37,574 bases of DNA from Candidatus Neomarinimicrobiota bacterium (GCA_034716895.1 JAYEKW010000113.1:1-37574), one strand, 5' to 3'; positions 6,906 through 15,129 are shown, numbered from the stretch's first letter. A program made the numbers and translations. The notes: generated from the letters alone by a model not told the origin.

Positions 6906-8597
6906 ATGAATAATTCTCAAATCAGCGCCCGTATCAAACGTCTGTCTGCCATGATGACCCTTCTGGATGATAATCCACACAAGATCAGGGCTTTTGAAAA
7001 GGCCGCTCGCATCATCAGCGAGCATCCGGAAGAAATGGGTGTCCTCATTGATGAAGATCGTCTTAAAGCAGTCAGTGGCATTGGTGATACTTTGGCACAT
7101 ATCATCCTTTATTATGCTAAATCAGGAGGACCCGGGTTTGAAAAAGAATTGGAAGATCGCCTGCCAACCGGATTACCTGTCCTGCTCGATCTGAAAGGAC
7201 TGAGCCTGAAAAAAGTGCAAACCCTCTGGTTGGATCATGAGATCAGCAATATTACACTGCTGGAAGAAGCTTGCCGATCCAATACACTGGCTGGCTGGAG
7301 CGGTTTTGGCTCAAAACTGGAGCAGTTGCTTCTAAAATCCATTGCGTTTAAAGCAAGACATGTCAGCGATTTTCATTTAGATCTGGCATTGAAAGTGAGC
7401 CAGCTCTGGCACCAAAAATTGGCATCGCTGCCTTCGGTCAAACGGGTAGAACTCACTGGAAGACTTCGCCGACGCGATGACTTGATCAGGAGTGTTGACT
7501 TTATTGTGGAAGCCGATCTAGCTGTCCTGAAAAATGATCTTATACAATTCCAAAATTTTGATTTCACACATATTGAACCCATCTCGTTGAAGGATGACAC
7601 CGGTTTGCCCATTCAGCTTTGGATCAGCAGCAGTTCCGATTTTCAGTTGCGTCAGCTCGTGCTTACGGGGGGATCCGCTTATCTTGAGAAGATCAACTCA
7701 GCTTTAAGGGTAAAGGGTCTGACTCATGACCAGGGAAGCCGTGCCGATCTGGATGCGACAGGTCTAACTGAAGCTACTCTCTGTGAAGTCCTTCATATCC
7801 AATGGATCGAGCCGGAGCTGAGAGACAATTTTGATAGTTTTCCGCCAGATCGGACCCTGATCCAGGTCCAAGATATCAAAGGGGTCATCCACGCTCATTC
7901 CACCTGGAGCGATGGTAAAAATAGTTTGGAGCAGATGGTTAGAGCTGCCCGTGATCTGGGCTACCAGTATCTGGGCATCAGTGATCATTCTCAGGCAGCC
8001 TATTATGCAAATGGGCTAAAACCGGATCGAGTTAAAAAACAATGGGATCACATTGATAAACTAAATGACCAGTACCCGGACATCCATATTTTCAAGGGGA
8101 TCGAAGCAGATATTCTCAGTGATGGTCGTCTGGATTATGATGAGGAGTTACTGGCAGGTTTCGATCTTGTTATTGCCTCGATTCACAGCCATTTCCATTT
8201 GGATCGGGACAAACAAACAAACCGGATCATCAGGGCTTTACAAAGTCCCTTTACAACCATATTGGGACATCCTACAGGTCGCATGTTACTGTCTCGGGAG
8301 GGTTATGATCCTGATTTGCCCAGTATCATTGAGGCGGCTGCTGAATACGATAAGATCATCGAGATCAACACCACCCCTAAACGGCTTGACCTGGATTGGC
8401 GATATGCTGCCCTGGCCCGGGAAAAAGGTGTGAAATTTTCCATCAATCCTGATGCACACAGCTCAAAAGGTTTGGAAACAATACCCCTGGGAGTTTCCAT
8501 GGCTCGTAAGGGTGGATTGGGTCCAGAAGACATCATTAACACCCTGTCAACGAGTGAGTTGACCAACTATTTGAGAAAGCACCACTGGACAAAATGA
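6906..8597 (+). CDS. polX: PolX-family protein: HhH, degenerate pol-beta-like domain, intact PHP phosphoesterase
   Basis: This 563-aa protein has the full PolX architecture (B. subtilis PolX is about 570 aa): an N-terminal 8-kDa/HhH region (AVSGIGDTLAHI, near 54-65), a pol-beta-like palm (about 160-310) and a C-terminal PHP domain (about 325-560). The PHP metal ligands are all present: H329 and H331 (IHAHSTWSD), D336, D360-H361, E400 (GIEADI), H427, H455 and D516-H518 (NPDAHS). The palm is degenerate. The usual GSLRR...DxD reads GRLRR...RSVDF, so the first catalytic Asp is S196; the third Asp (normally in VDxR) is Q237; and FTGSxxHN reads LTGGSAYLEKIN. I infer a 3-prime exonuclease or AP-endonuclease-type repair enzyme that has lost polymerisation. 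It overlaps nth by ATGA, so the two are translationally coupled. Confidence 0.9.
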   Translation: MNNSQISARIKRLSAMMTLLDDNPHKIRAFEKAARIISEHPEEMGVLIDEDRLKAVSGIGDTLAHIILYYAKSGGPGFEKELEDRLPTGLPVLLDLKGLSLKKVQTLWLDHEISNITLLEEACRSNTLAGWSGFGSKLEQLLLKSIAFKARHVSDFHLDLALKVSQLWHQKLASLPSVKRVELTGRLRRRDDLIRSVDFIVEADLAVLKNDLIQFQNFDFTHIEPISLKDDTGLPIQLWISSSSDFQLRQLVLTGGSAYLEKINSALRVKGLTHDQGSRADLDATGLTEATLCEVLHIQWIEPELRDNFDSFPPDRTLIQVQDIKGVIHAHSTWSDGKNSLEQMVRAARDLGYQYLGISDHSQAAYYANGLKPDRVKKQWDHIDKLNDQYPDIHIFKGIEADILSDGRLDYDEELLAGFDLVIASIHSHFHLDRDKQTNRIIRALQSPFTTILGHPTGRMLLSREGYDPDLPSIIEAAAEYDKIIEINTTPKRLDLDWRYAALAREKGVKFSINPDAHSSKGLETIPLGVSMARKGGLGPEDIINTLSTSELTNYLRKHHWTK

Positions 8598-9262
8598 AAG
8601 AGTCAATCAAAAACAGGCAATCCAGGATGCGGCTTATTCTGGACCGATTATATGAGTCATATCCGAACTCACACTGCAGTCTTGATCATCGCTCACCCTT
8701 TCAGTTGCTGATCTCAACCATGTTATCAGCTCAGTGTACTGATGATCGGGTCAATAAAGTGACACCTGAATTGTTCAAGTTTTATCCTACAGCAGCGGCT
8801 ATGGCTGGAGCTTCAGTTGAGCATTTGGCTGAGCTTGTCCACTCCACCGGTTTTTATAATAGCAAGTCCAAGAACATGAGTGCTTGCGCCAGGATGTTGC
8901 TGGAAGAACATGGTGGTGAAGTTCCCGGTGATCTGAAAACGTTGATCAAGATACCTGGAGTAGGTCGAAAAACGGCAAATGTTGTGTTGGGAACGGCTTT
9001 TGGCATTCCAGGCCTTGTCGTTGATACTCATGTGATTCGCCTGGCCAATCTTCTTGAATTCACCACCCACAGTGACGCAGTAAAAATTGAACGTGAATTG
9101 ATGTCCATCGTCGATGAAGAACACTGGGTGATGTTTACTCACCTCATTATTGATCATGGACGAGCCGTTTGTATTGCCAGACGTCCTCAATGTCACGTCT
9201 GTGTGCTTGCTGAATACTGTCCATCGGTTTTGCCCGACGAAGCTATCAGAAAAAAGAAATAG
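8594..9262 (+). CDS. nth: endonuclease III (DNA glycosylase/AP lyase)
   Basis: A base-excision repair enzyme that removes oxidised pyrimidines and cleaves the abasic site. All signatures are present: the helix-hairpin-helix LIKIPGVGRKTANVVLG with catalytic Lys126, the catalytic Asp144 in VVDTHVIRL, and the 4Fe-4S loop C193-x6-C200-x2-C203-x5-C209 at the C-terminus. At 222 aa it is close to the E. coli enzyme (211 aa). The ATG overlaps the polX stop (ATGA). Coupling to a PolX-type nuclease suggests a shared role in processing abasic or blocked ends. Confidence 0.96.
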   Translation: MKESIKNRQSRMRLILDRLYESYPNSHCSLDHRSPFQLLISTMLSAQCTDDRVNKVTPELFKFYPTAAAMAGASVEHLAELVHSTGFYNSKSKNMSACARMLLEEHGGEVPGDLKTLIKIPGVGRKTANVVLGTAFGIPGLVVDTHVIRLANLLEFTTHSDAVKIERELMSIVDEEHWVMFTHLIIDHGRAVCIARRPQCHVCVLAEYCPSVLPDEAIRKKK

Positions 9263-9266
9263 ATTA

Positions 9267-9542
9267 ATGGACACATCGATCAGTTTTCGAGTTACCGGCA
9301 GGGTCCAGGGGGTTGGATTCAGAGCTTTTATTCAGCGAACCGGGCAACAATTAGGTCTTTCTGGTTGGGTCAAGAATAATGCAGATGGTTCTGTTAGCGG
9401 CTTGGCAGAAGGAGAACAAGGACTCTTAGTGGAATTCATGAAACAGGTGAAGATTGGGAATCGCTGGTCAAGTGTAGACGGGTTGGAAGAACAGCCACTG
9501 AGATACAGTGGTGAGTTTTCAGGTTTTGAAATTCGGTATTAG
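9267..9542 (+). CDS. acyP: acylphosphatase
   Basis: A small (91 aa) cytosolic enzyme hydrolysing carboxyl-phosphate anhydrides such as acetyl phosphate. The phosphate loop VQGVGFR with catalytic Arg19 and the second motif GWVKNNADGSV with the catalytic Asn are both clear, and the chain ends in the expected FEIRY strand. The same frame is open further upstream to 9150, but that stretch lies inside nth. The ATG at 9267, four bases after the nth stop, gives exactly the family length. It probably forms one transcript with polX-nth. Confidence 0.94.
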   Translation: MDTSISFRVTGRVQGVGFRAFIQRTGQQLGLSGWVKNNADGSVSGLAEGEQGLLVEFMKQVKIGNRWSSVDGLEEQPLRYSGEFSGFEIRY

Positions 9543-9686
9543 GAATCTGTGCTGGTTCAATTTATTTAGTACAGTTACTTGAAATATATTGCGCCCTGGG
9601 GCTAAGTGCCATATTTGGCATAAAACTCTCTGCGCTTTGCAAACTCTGCGAGGGGAAAAAATATTACAAATATAAAGGATAAATAA
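9543..9686. other. intergenic region with hairpin and CTCTGCG direct repeats
   Basis: Contains a 6-bp stem-loop (GTGCCA-TATT-TGGCAT, 9606-9621) followed by two CTCTGCG words 15 bp apart (9627 and 9642). The wording resembles the dispersed intergenic repeats seen elsewhere in this window. AAAGGATAAATA ahead of 9687 serves as the ribosome site of the next gene. Confidence 0.4.
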
Positions 9687-9917
9687 ATGGAAAAGATCAT
9701 TGGTGAAGTTGAACGAAGCGAGACTGAGAAAATCATTATTCAGGTAAAGGAATTCAAAGGACGTACCTACGTTGACTTTCGGATTCACTATCTGGCAGAT
9801 GAGGATGAATGGCGTCCAACCCAGAAGGGCATCACAGTTGCCCCTGCACTTTGGGAAGGTTTTAAAAAACATGTAGATGAAACCGATAAATTCCTGGAAA
9901 CTGAAGGGATGATATAG
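9687..9917 (+). CDS. PC4/p15-like single-stranded DNA-binding protein
   Basis: A 76-aa protein matching the bacterial branch of the transcriptional coactivator PC4 (PF02229) family. It has an N-terminal strand set (EKIIIQVKEFKGRTYVDFR), a turn with paired acidic/aromatic residues (DEDEWRPTQKGITV) and a C-terminal amphipathic helix starting APALWEGFKKHV. PC4 proteins dimerise and bind ssDNA or melted duplex, and in bacteria are thought to act in transcription or genome protection. Position after polX-nth-acyP hints at DNA maintenance, but a 144-bp gap with a stem-loop suggests a separate promoter. AAAGGA precedes the ATG. Confidence 0.85.
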   Translation: MEKIIGEVERSETEKIIIQVKEFKGRTYVDFRIHYLADEDEWRPTQKGITVAPALWEGFKKHVDETDKFLETEGMI

Positions 9918-9918
9918 G

Positions 9919-10716
9919 TTACTCTCTCAGCAACTCTCGTCTGAGTTGCATTTTTTTTGTAAAGAATTGTCGATAAACGATGGTCAGTATAATTATGTTG
10001 GCCATCGTTGCTGTTGTAAACCACATGTACATGATCATGATCTGATAGCGTACAGCAATAATTGGGTCAATACCAGCCAGAATCTGTCCGGTCATGACCC
10101 CGGGAAGCTGAACCAGGCCGACAGTCATCATGGTGTTAATATTTGGAATAAGGGCGGCCTGAATGGATGCTTTCATGGCATCATAAACTGCCAATTTAGG
10201 CGTTGCCCCCAGAGCCAGGAGTGTTTCGATTTCCTTTTCACGATGCCTTAATTCACCAACAAAACGATTAGCTGTGAGTGAGGTTGAGTTCAGACCATTT
10301 CCAATGATCATACCGCCAATCGGTATAGCCGCATAAGGTGAGAACCAGGGCTTAACATCAAGGATAAAGAGCAAAATAGTTCCCAAGATCAGGATCGCTG
10401 ATCCGAGTAAAGCAACAAACATGGCTGAAAAAAAATGAGGAATATCATTTTTTTGACGTCGGGTTCCTTCATAACTGGCGATGAGGATCATAATAAAAAG
10501 CAAGCTGAGCATAAATGCCCAATGTTGTTGATCAAAAAACCAGGTCAAAACGTAACCCATAAGAGTCAGTTGTACAAATGACCTGAGGGTACCAATAAGC
10601 AGAGTCTGTTCCAAGCCCAGCTTCCACTTCCTGATCAAAAATAAAGAGAAGGCGATAAAAAATAGGGAGACGATAAGATCGTTCCAGGTCAGGACATAGA
10701 AATCAGGTCTCATCAT
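9919..10716 (-). CDS. fetB: FetB-type ABC transporter permease (UPF0014)
   Basis: An integral membrane protein of the UPF0014/YbbM family, about 265 aa with roughly seven hydrophobic segments. Family hallmarks are LRSFVQLTLMGYVL, IPIGGMIIGNGLNSTSLTANR, ETLLALGATPKLA and QLPGVMTGQILAGIDPI. The E. coli homologue FetB forms with FetA an exporter that relieves iron and peroxide stress. The frame is open to 10749, but that would put a 47-bp overlap inside the ATPase gene; the ATG-ATG pair at 10716/10713 gives a normal 11-14 bp overlap and family-like N-terminus. The stop is one base from the stop of the convergent PC4-like gene. Substrate by homology: iron or another metal, not shown by sequence. 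Confidence 0.9.
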   Translation of the reverse strand: MMRPDFYVLTWNDLIVSLFFIAFSLFLIRKWKLGLEQTLLIGTLRSFVQLTLMGYVLTWFFDQQHWAFMLSLLFIMILIASYEGTRRQKNDIPHFFSAMFVALLGSAILILGTILLFILDVKPWFSPYAAIPIGGMIIGNGLNSTSLTANRFVGELRHREKEIETLLALGATPKLAVYDAMKASIQAALIPNINTMMTVGLVQLPGVMTGQILAGIDPIIAVRYQIMIMYMWFTTATMANIIILTIVYRQFFTKKMQLRRELLRE

Positions 10717-11440
10717 CGGCCCCGCTTTCAAGTAGCCCGGCTTTTTCAAAAATTGTTGCCTGGTCTAGTGCTTTAAAAGAACCATTTCCCACTATTTTAC
10801 CCTGGGATAACACGATCACCCGTTGTGCGTAGCGACGCATAAGCTGGTGGTTATGAGAAACTGCAATTACAGTCAGGTTCAAGGTCTTGCGTAGTCTGTT
10901 TACCAGATCCATGATGGACCTGGAAAGCTTTGGATCCAGGTTGGATGTGGGCTCATCCAATAGCAATACTTGAGGGTGATTCAATAAAGTTCGTGCCAGA
11001 GCAAGTCGCTGTTGTTCCCCACCGGAAAGATCTTTGGCATTATGAGTCAATTTGATATTGCCCATTTCCACTTGTTCAAGCGCGTTACTGAGGTCATGGT
11101 CAATGGTTTGGGCAATGGTTTGATCCCAACGACCAGCAACCAGCAGGTTCTCTTTTACACTGCCGGAGAACACCACTGGATTTTGGAAGAGGATTCCCAC
11201 ATTTTTGCGCAAACATTGAATATCATTATCAATATCCTGACCGCGAAAGTTGATCTGTCCCCAAGTTGGACTGGCCAGAGAATTGAACATTCTGAGTAAC
11301 GAGCTCTTTCCGGCTCCTGAGGCTCCAAGGACAGCCAGAAATTCACCTTTCTGAACTTCAAAACTGACTCCGCTAAGGATTTTGTTTCCACCGGCCTCAT
11401 AGGCAACATCTGTGAACTGGAAAAGTGATTGGTTCTGCAT
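10703..11440 (-). CDS. fetA: FetA-type ABC transporter ATP-binding protein
   Basis: A 245-aa ABC ATPase. It has Walker A GASGAGKSSLLRM, a Q-loop in GILFQNPVVFSGSV, signature LSGGEQQRLALARTLL, Walker B VLLLDEPTSNLD and the switch His in VIAVSHNH. Gene pairing with the UPF0014 permease immediately downstream identifies it as the FetA-like partner. Translation is coupled by the short overlap. It is transcribed divergently from the glutaryl-CoA dehydrogenase gene, with a 135-bp shared intergenic region. No strong Shine-Dalgarno is seen before the ATG. Confidence 0.9.
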   Translation of the reverse strand: MQNQSLFQFTDVAYEAGGNKILSGVSFEVQKGEFLAVLGASGAGKSSLLRMFNSLASPTWGQINFRGQDIDNDIQCLRKNVGILFQNPVVFSGSVKENLLVAGRWDQTIAQTIDHDLSNALEQVEMGNIKLTHNAKDLSGGEQQRLALARTLLNHPQVLLLDEPTSNLDPKLSRSIMDLVNRLRKTLNLTVIAVSHNHQLMRRYAQRVIVLSQGKIVGNGSFKALDQATIFEKAGLLESGADDET

Positions 11441-11470
11441 GGTATGATATTATTCGTTTATCGAACCGAA

Positions 11471-11483
11471 AGAAATGATTTCT
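11471..11483. promoter_or_regulatory. 13-bp palindrome between divergent fetA and gcdH genes
   Basis: AGAAAT-G-ATTTCT is a perfect palindrome in the 135-bp divergent spacer. A similar word, TCATTTCTAT, recurs at 11515-11524. It could be an operator for either gene. AT-rich palindromes arise easily by chance, so the call is weak. Confidence 0.25.
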
Positions 11484-11575
11484 ATAAAAGTTTCTGAAAA
11501 CAGGTTTAGGATAATCATTTCTATTTTCCTGGATTACCCCGTGCTTACCTTTAATGCTCAAAATGGAGATAGTGC

Positions 11576-12751
11576 ATGTCTGCTAGAATTGTTGGTCCTG
11601 ATTATTTTAATATTTCAAGCTTACTGAGCGAAGAAGAGATTGCTGTCCAAAACATGACCCATGACTGGGTGCAAGATCGGTTTAAACCTACTGTTGCCAA
11701 ACATTTTCGCGAGGGAACCTTTCCCATGGATCTGCAGACTGAAATGGGTGAAATGGGATTTTTTGGTTCCAGTCTACCTGAAGAATATGGAACGGCCGGT
11801 TTAAACAATGTAGCCTATGGACTGATGATGCAGGAATTAGAACGAGGAGATTCTGGTCTCCGTAGTTTTGCTTCAGTTCAGGGTGCCCTGGTTATGTGGC
11901 CCATCTGGAAGTATGGTTCTGTTGAGCAAAAAGATAAGTGGCTACCTTTACTGGCCTCAGGCAAGAAAATCGGCTGTTTTGGACTCACAGAACCGGACTT
12001 TGGATCCAATCCCGGAGGAATGCTCACTCGAGTAAAGCAGGATGGCGATAGTTTTATCCTTACTGGAACCAAAATGTGGATCACCAATTCTCCAGTGGCT
12101 GATGTGGCTCTGATCTGGGCTAAAGCTGAATCAGGTGAGATTCAGGGTTTTCTGGTGGAACGTGGAATCGCTGGATTTGAAACACCTCAGATCAAAGGGA
12201 AGCTTTCACTCCGCGCCTCTATCACGGGTGAAATTGTACTTGATCATTGCCGGATCCCACTGGAAAATCGACTTCCGGATGCCAATGGACTGCGTGCCCC
12301 CTTGAGCTGCCTTACCCAAGCTCGCTACGGGATCAATTGGGGTGTGATGGGAGCCGCCATAGATTGTTATGAAGAAGCAGTGGAATATGCCAAAACCAGG
12401 ATTCAGTTCGATAAACCCATTGCAGCCTACCAGCTAACCCAGCAAAAACTGGCTGAAATGCTGAATGAGATCACTAAAGCGCAACTCATGACGCTACAAT
12501 TAGGCCGTCTGAAAGATCGTGGAACCATGAATCACAAACAGGTCAGTCTTTCAAAAATGAATAATGTCCGTATGGCTATCGAGATTGCTAGATCAGCCAG
12601 AACAATTTTGGGAGCTAGCGGTATTACTGATGAATATGTAGCCATGCGCCATGCTGCAAATCTGGAGTCAGTTCTGACTTATGAAGGAACCCATGAAATG
12701 CACACCCTGGTGGTTGGAGAGAGCATCACCGGTATTCCGGCTTATCGTTGA
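11576..12751 (+). CDS. gcdH: glutaryl-CoA dehydrogenase (acyl-CoA dehydrogenase family)
   Basis: A flavoenzyme oxidising and decarboxylating glutaryl-CoA to crotonyl-CoA in lysine, hydroxylysine and tryptophan breakdown, passing electrons to ETF. The 391 aa follow the GCDH pattern closely: SGLRSFASVQGALVMWPIW (with the Arg that pairs with the glutaryl carboxylate in known enzymes), CFGLTEPDFGSNPGGM, TGTKMWITNSPVADVALIWA, KLSLRASITGEIVLD, QARYGINWGVMGA and the catalytic base Glu370 in TYEGTHEMH. The combination FSLRAS/YGIxWGVxGA separates it from ordinary medium- or short-chain dehydrogenases. It is a single-gene unit here; its electron acceptor genes etfBA lie about 22 kb away in the same window. 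Confidence 0.92.
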   Translation: MSARIVGPDYFNISSLLSEEEIAVQNMTHDWVQDRFKPTVAKHFREGTFPMDLQTEMGEMGFFGSSLPEEYGTAGLNNVAYGLMMQELERGDSGLRSFASVQGALVMWPIWKYGSVEQKDKWLPLLASGKKIGCFGLTEPDFGSNPGGMLTRVKQDGDSFILTGTKMWITNSPVADVALIWAKAESGEIQGFLVERGIAGFETPQIKGKLSLRASITGEIVLDHCRIPLENRLPDANGLRAPLSCLTQARYGINWGVMGAAIDCYEEAVEYAKTRIQFDKPIAAYQLTQQKLAEMLNEITKAQLMTLQLGRLKDRGTMNHKQVSLSKMNNVRMAIEIARSARTILGASGITDEYVAMRHAANLESVLTYEGTHEMHTLVVGESITGIPAYR

Positions 12752-12787
12752 AACTTTTGGACACCTGGGTGTTACAAAAAGGGATAA

Positions 12788-12830
12788 TGGAAACCTGGAA
12801 ACTAGAAAGTCGAAACTTGGAATGGAACCT
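12788..12830. repeat. degenerate GGAAACT-type short tandem repeat
   Basis: Between gcdH and galE there is a run of near-repeats of 7-8 bp: GGAAACCT, GGAAACTA, GAAAGTC, GAAACTT, GGAATGG. It is purine-rich on this strand. It is less regular than the array at 6801 but has the same period and the same intergenic setting. Confidence 0.5.
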
Positions 12831-12899
12831 AACCACCTCGGCTTTGCTCGGTGTGACGGACTGTTAATTTTAAAATATATTTAACATGAAAGAATCATT

Positions 12900-13916
12900 A
12901 TGTCTAATATCTTAGTTACTGGCGGTGCCGGTTACATTGGCAGTCATACCGTCCTGGAATTGCTTGAGAATGGGGATCAGGTTATTGTGGTTGACAACCT
13001 GTCCAATAGCAGTCGTGAGTCATTAAGGCGGGTTGAGGCGCTTACAAAGAAGCATGTCACCTTCCATGAAGTTGATCTATTAGACAAATCAGATCTGAAT
13101 CAAGTATTCGAACAGCATGAATTGGACGCAGTTATTCATTTTGCTGGATTTAAGGCAGTCGGCGAATCAGTGACCATTCCCCTTAAGTATTACCAGAATA
13201 ATTTAACAGGTACTTTGAATCTATTGGAGGTGATGAATCGCCATTCTGTAAAGCGGCTGGTCTTCTCATCTTCAGCAACGGTCTATGGTGACCCGGCATC
13301 TGTGCCTATCACCGAAGATTTTCCTGTCTCAGCCACGAACCCCTACGGGCGCTCTAAACTAATTATCGAAGAGATGCTACGGGATCTCACCGTTTCTGAT
13401 GCTGAATGGGATATTGCCCTCTTGCGCTATTTTAATCCGGTGGGCGCCCACAAGAGCGGTCAGATCGGAGAGGACCCCAACGGAATTCCCAATAACCTGA
13501 TGCCATATATTTCACAAGTGGCAGTGGGCAAGCTTGAGCAGCTTTCCATATTTGGCGATGATTACAAAACCCCCGATGGAACAGGTGTTCGTGACTACAT
13601 TCATGTTGTTGATTTGGCTAACGGGCATTTGAAAGCCCTGGAGTATCTATCGGGAAAACCAGGTCTGGTCACGGTAAATCTGGGAACCGGAAGTGGTTAT
13701 AGTGTTTTGGAATTGATCAAAGCCTTTGAAAAAGTTTGCGGGAAATCTGTAGCCTATCAGGTTGTTGGTCGACGCTCAGGAGATATTGCCCAATGTTATG
13801 CCGATACTCATAAAGCTGCCGATCTTTTAAGCTGGAAAGCCACCAGAGGTATTGAGGAGATGTGTGAAGATTCCTGGCGCTGGCAATCAAACAATCCTCA
13901 GGGTTATGGAAATTAA
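12900..13916 (+). CDS. galE: UDP-glucose 4-epimerase
   Basis: An extended short-chain dehydrogenase of 338 aa interconverting UDP-glucose and UDP-galactose, supplying sugars for the envelope. It carries the NAD-binding motif [11 protein letters not shown] (7-17), the catalytic Ser in FSSSATVYG, the Tyr149-x3-Lys153 pair in NPYGRSK, and the GalE-specific segments [30 protein letters not shown] and [12 protein letters not shown]. Length equals E. coli GalE (338 aa). It is convergent with the putative metal exporter gene with only 7 bp between stops and no terminator hairpin visible there. Confidence 0.96.
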   Translation: MSNILVTGGAGYIGSHTVLELLENGDQVIVVDNLSNSSRESLRRVEALTKKHVTFHEVDLLDKSDLNQVFEQHELDAVIHFAGFKAVGESVTIPLKYYQNNLTGTLNLLEVMNRHSVKRLVFSSSATVYGDPASVPITEDFPVSATNPYGRSKLIIEEMLRDLTVSDAEWDIALLRYFNPVGAHKSGQIGEDPNGIPNNLMPYISQVAVGKLEQLSIFGDDYKTPDGTGVRDYIHVVDLANGHLKALEYLSGKPGLVTVNLGTGSGYSVLELIKAFEKVCGKSVAYQVVGRRSGDIAQCYADTHKAADLLSWKATRGIEEMCEDSWRWQSNNPQGYGN

Positions 13917-13923
13917 GGATTAT

Positions 13924-14955
13924 TTAAGCAGCAAGAACGAGCCAGATAATCCCCACCAGGATCCCCACGATCAGATTAATACCCTTCACTTTCAGGAAAT
14001 CAAGTCTGCTGAAAGCCAGGAGCGGCAGCATACCGTGTCCATCCTGGACGATAGAACTTACTACAAGAGTACTCAAAGGAATCAGCTCCTTTGAAAATAA
14101 AGTTACGAACAGCAGGTGAGGTCCCGAAGAGGGAATGATGCCCACCAAAGCAGAGAGTATAGTAACCTGCAGTCTGCTTTCCTCGATCAGGGCTGCCAGA
14201 TCCATGTGGTCATTTGTATAGTGAATAACCCAAAGTGCAGCAAAGGTCCAGGCAAATAGTGCCGGGAGATGCTCTCTGGTCACATGTTTCCAGAGATGAT
14301 CATGGATAAAATGTTTCGAGCTGCTCGCTACGATCCAAATTCCGATAACTCCTACGAGCATAAAAGTGATGCGCTTCCAGTTCCATATTTGAGGACCCAG
14401 GATTCCGGCAGCTAGTAGTGAAATAAAAAGAAGCAAACCAAATAACAGGATAACCCGGGTGCTCTCGGACCAAGATGAGCGGAATGTCTTCCAGCCCGGT
14501 AAAAGGGGCATAATGTTGGAATCGTGAATGACCATTTTCTCACAACGATCCTGCTGAAGGTGATCCAGGCCTGTTTTAAATATCCGGTCCACCAGCCACC
14601 CGCTGATCATGGCAATACCAAATAAAATGATTGAGATCAATAGTGCCTTCCCGGGAAACATGGCAAACATTACGAAAGCTTCATCGCCACTGGTAGCGAT
14701 CATGGTAGCCACGATCGCTCCTAAAGAAAACATACGGTGGCTGTAGAGAGTCACTGCTGCAAAAGCACCGAGGCAACCAGGCATTACCCCCAGGATCGCA
14801 GCCAAGAAATATTGCATCCAGCCTTTTTGACGACAGAAGTAGGCTTCCCATTTCCCTTTGGATATCACATTGAAGTATTCAACCACCAGCATCATGACAA
14901 AGACGAAAAAACTGATACTAAGTGCATGTTTCAGGACTGGCAAAAGTGTGTTCAT
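13924..14955 (-). CDS. putative ten-TM heavy-metal exporter (ArsP_2/DUF2899 family)
   Basis: A 343-aa polytopic membrane protein. Two homologous halves of about five TM helices flank a hydrophilic centre (about 125-175). The first half has MPGCLGAFAAVTLYSH then SLGAIVATMIATSGDEAFVM; the second has IPSSGPHLLFVTLFSKELIP then SSIVQDGHGMLPLLAFSR. This pattern is that of PF11449, named a putative heavy-metal (arsenic or manganese) exporter. From memory, some relatives have selenocysteine; here the frame contains an ordinary Cys61 in the PGC motif and no in-frame UGA. The substrate is not shown. It is divergent from topA over 174 bp. Confidence 0.8.
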   Translation of the reverse strand: MNTLLPVLKHALSISFFVFVMMLVVEYFNVISKGKWEAYFCRQKGWMQYFLAAILGVMPGCLGAFAAVTLYSHRMFSLGAIVATMIATSGDEAFVMFAMFPGKALLISIILFGIAMISGWLVDRIFKTGLDHLQQDRCEKMVIHDSNIMPLLPGWKTFRSSWSESTRVILLFGLLLFISLLAAGILGPQIWNWKRITFMLVGVIGIWIVASSSKHFIHDHLWKHVTREHLPALFAWTFAALWVIHYTNDHMDLAALIEESRLQVTILSALVGIIPSSGPHLLFVTLFSKELIPLSTLVVSSIVQDGHGMLPLLAFSRLDFLKVKGINLIVGILVGIIWLVLAA

Positions 14956-15037
14956 GTTTTACTCATTTCGTTTATCTGGCAAGCGTTTATGATGCACTCC
15001 TTTGATGGGGTGAAATTTGGAATCGTTACAAATAATA

Positions 15038-15057
15038 TATGCCGAAAAGGAGGCATA
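15038..15057. promoter_or_regulatory. stem-loop in the exporter/topA divergent spacer
   Basis: TATGCC-GAAAAGGA-GGCATA forms a 6-bp stem with an 8-nt purine loop. It is followed by CCAGGTATTGCTTTTCCATAGGTGG, which can pair partially. A structured leader for topA or, on the other strand, the exporter is possible. I compared it by eye with manganese and NiCo riboswitch consensuses and saw no match. Confidence 0.25.
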
Positions 15058-15129
15058 CCAGGTATTGCTTTTCCATAGGTGGCGGAATATTATCCGTGAC
15101 TTGAAATATTTGAAGTCAAAAGGAAGCCC

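Noticed and set aside
9150-9266. Upstream extension of the acylphosphatase frame
   Set aside because: Lies inside nth, and the ATG at 9267 gives the exact family length.
8813-9274. 153-codon frame antisense to nth
   Set aside because: Shadow of endonuclease III, which has every catalytic and cluster residue in the forward frame.
10717-10749. Upstream extension of fetB
   Set aside because: Would start well inside fetA; the ATG pair at 10716/10713 gives the usual short coupling overlap.
13924-14955. Selenoprotein reading of the exporter gene
   Set aside because: Some relatives are reported to contain selenocysteine, but here the frame has no internal UGA and the PGC motif uses a normal Cys codon.
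14956-15129. Manganese (yybP-ykoY) or NiCo riboswitch for the metal exporter or topA
   Set aside because: Hairpins exist, but the conserved loop sequences of those riboswitches are not found on either strand.
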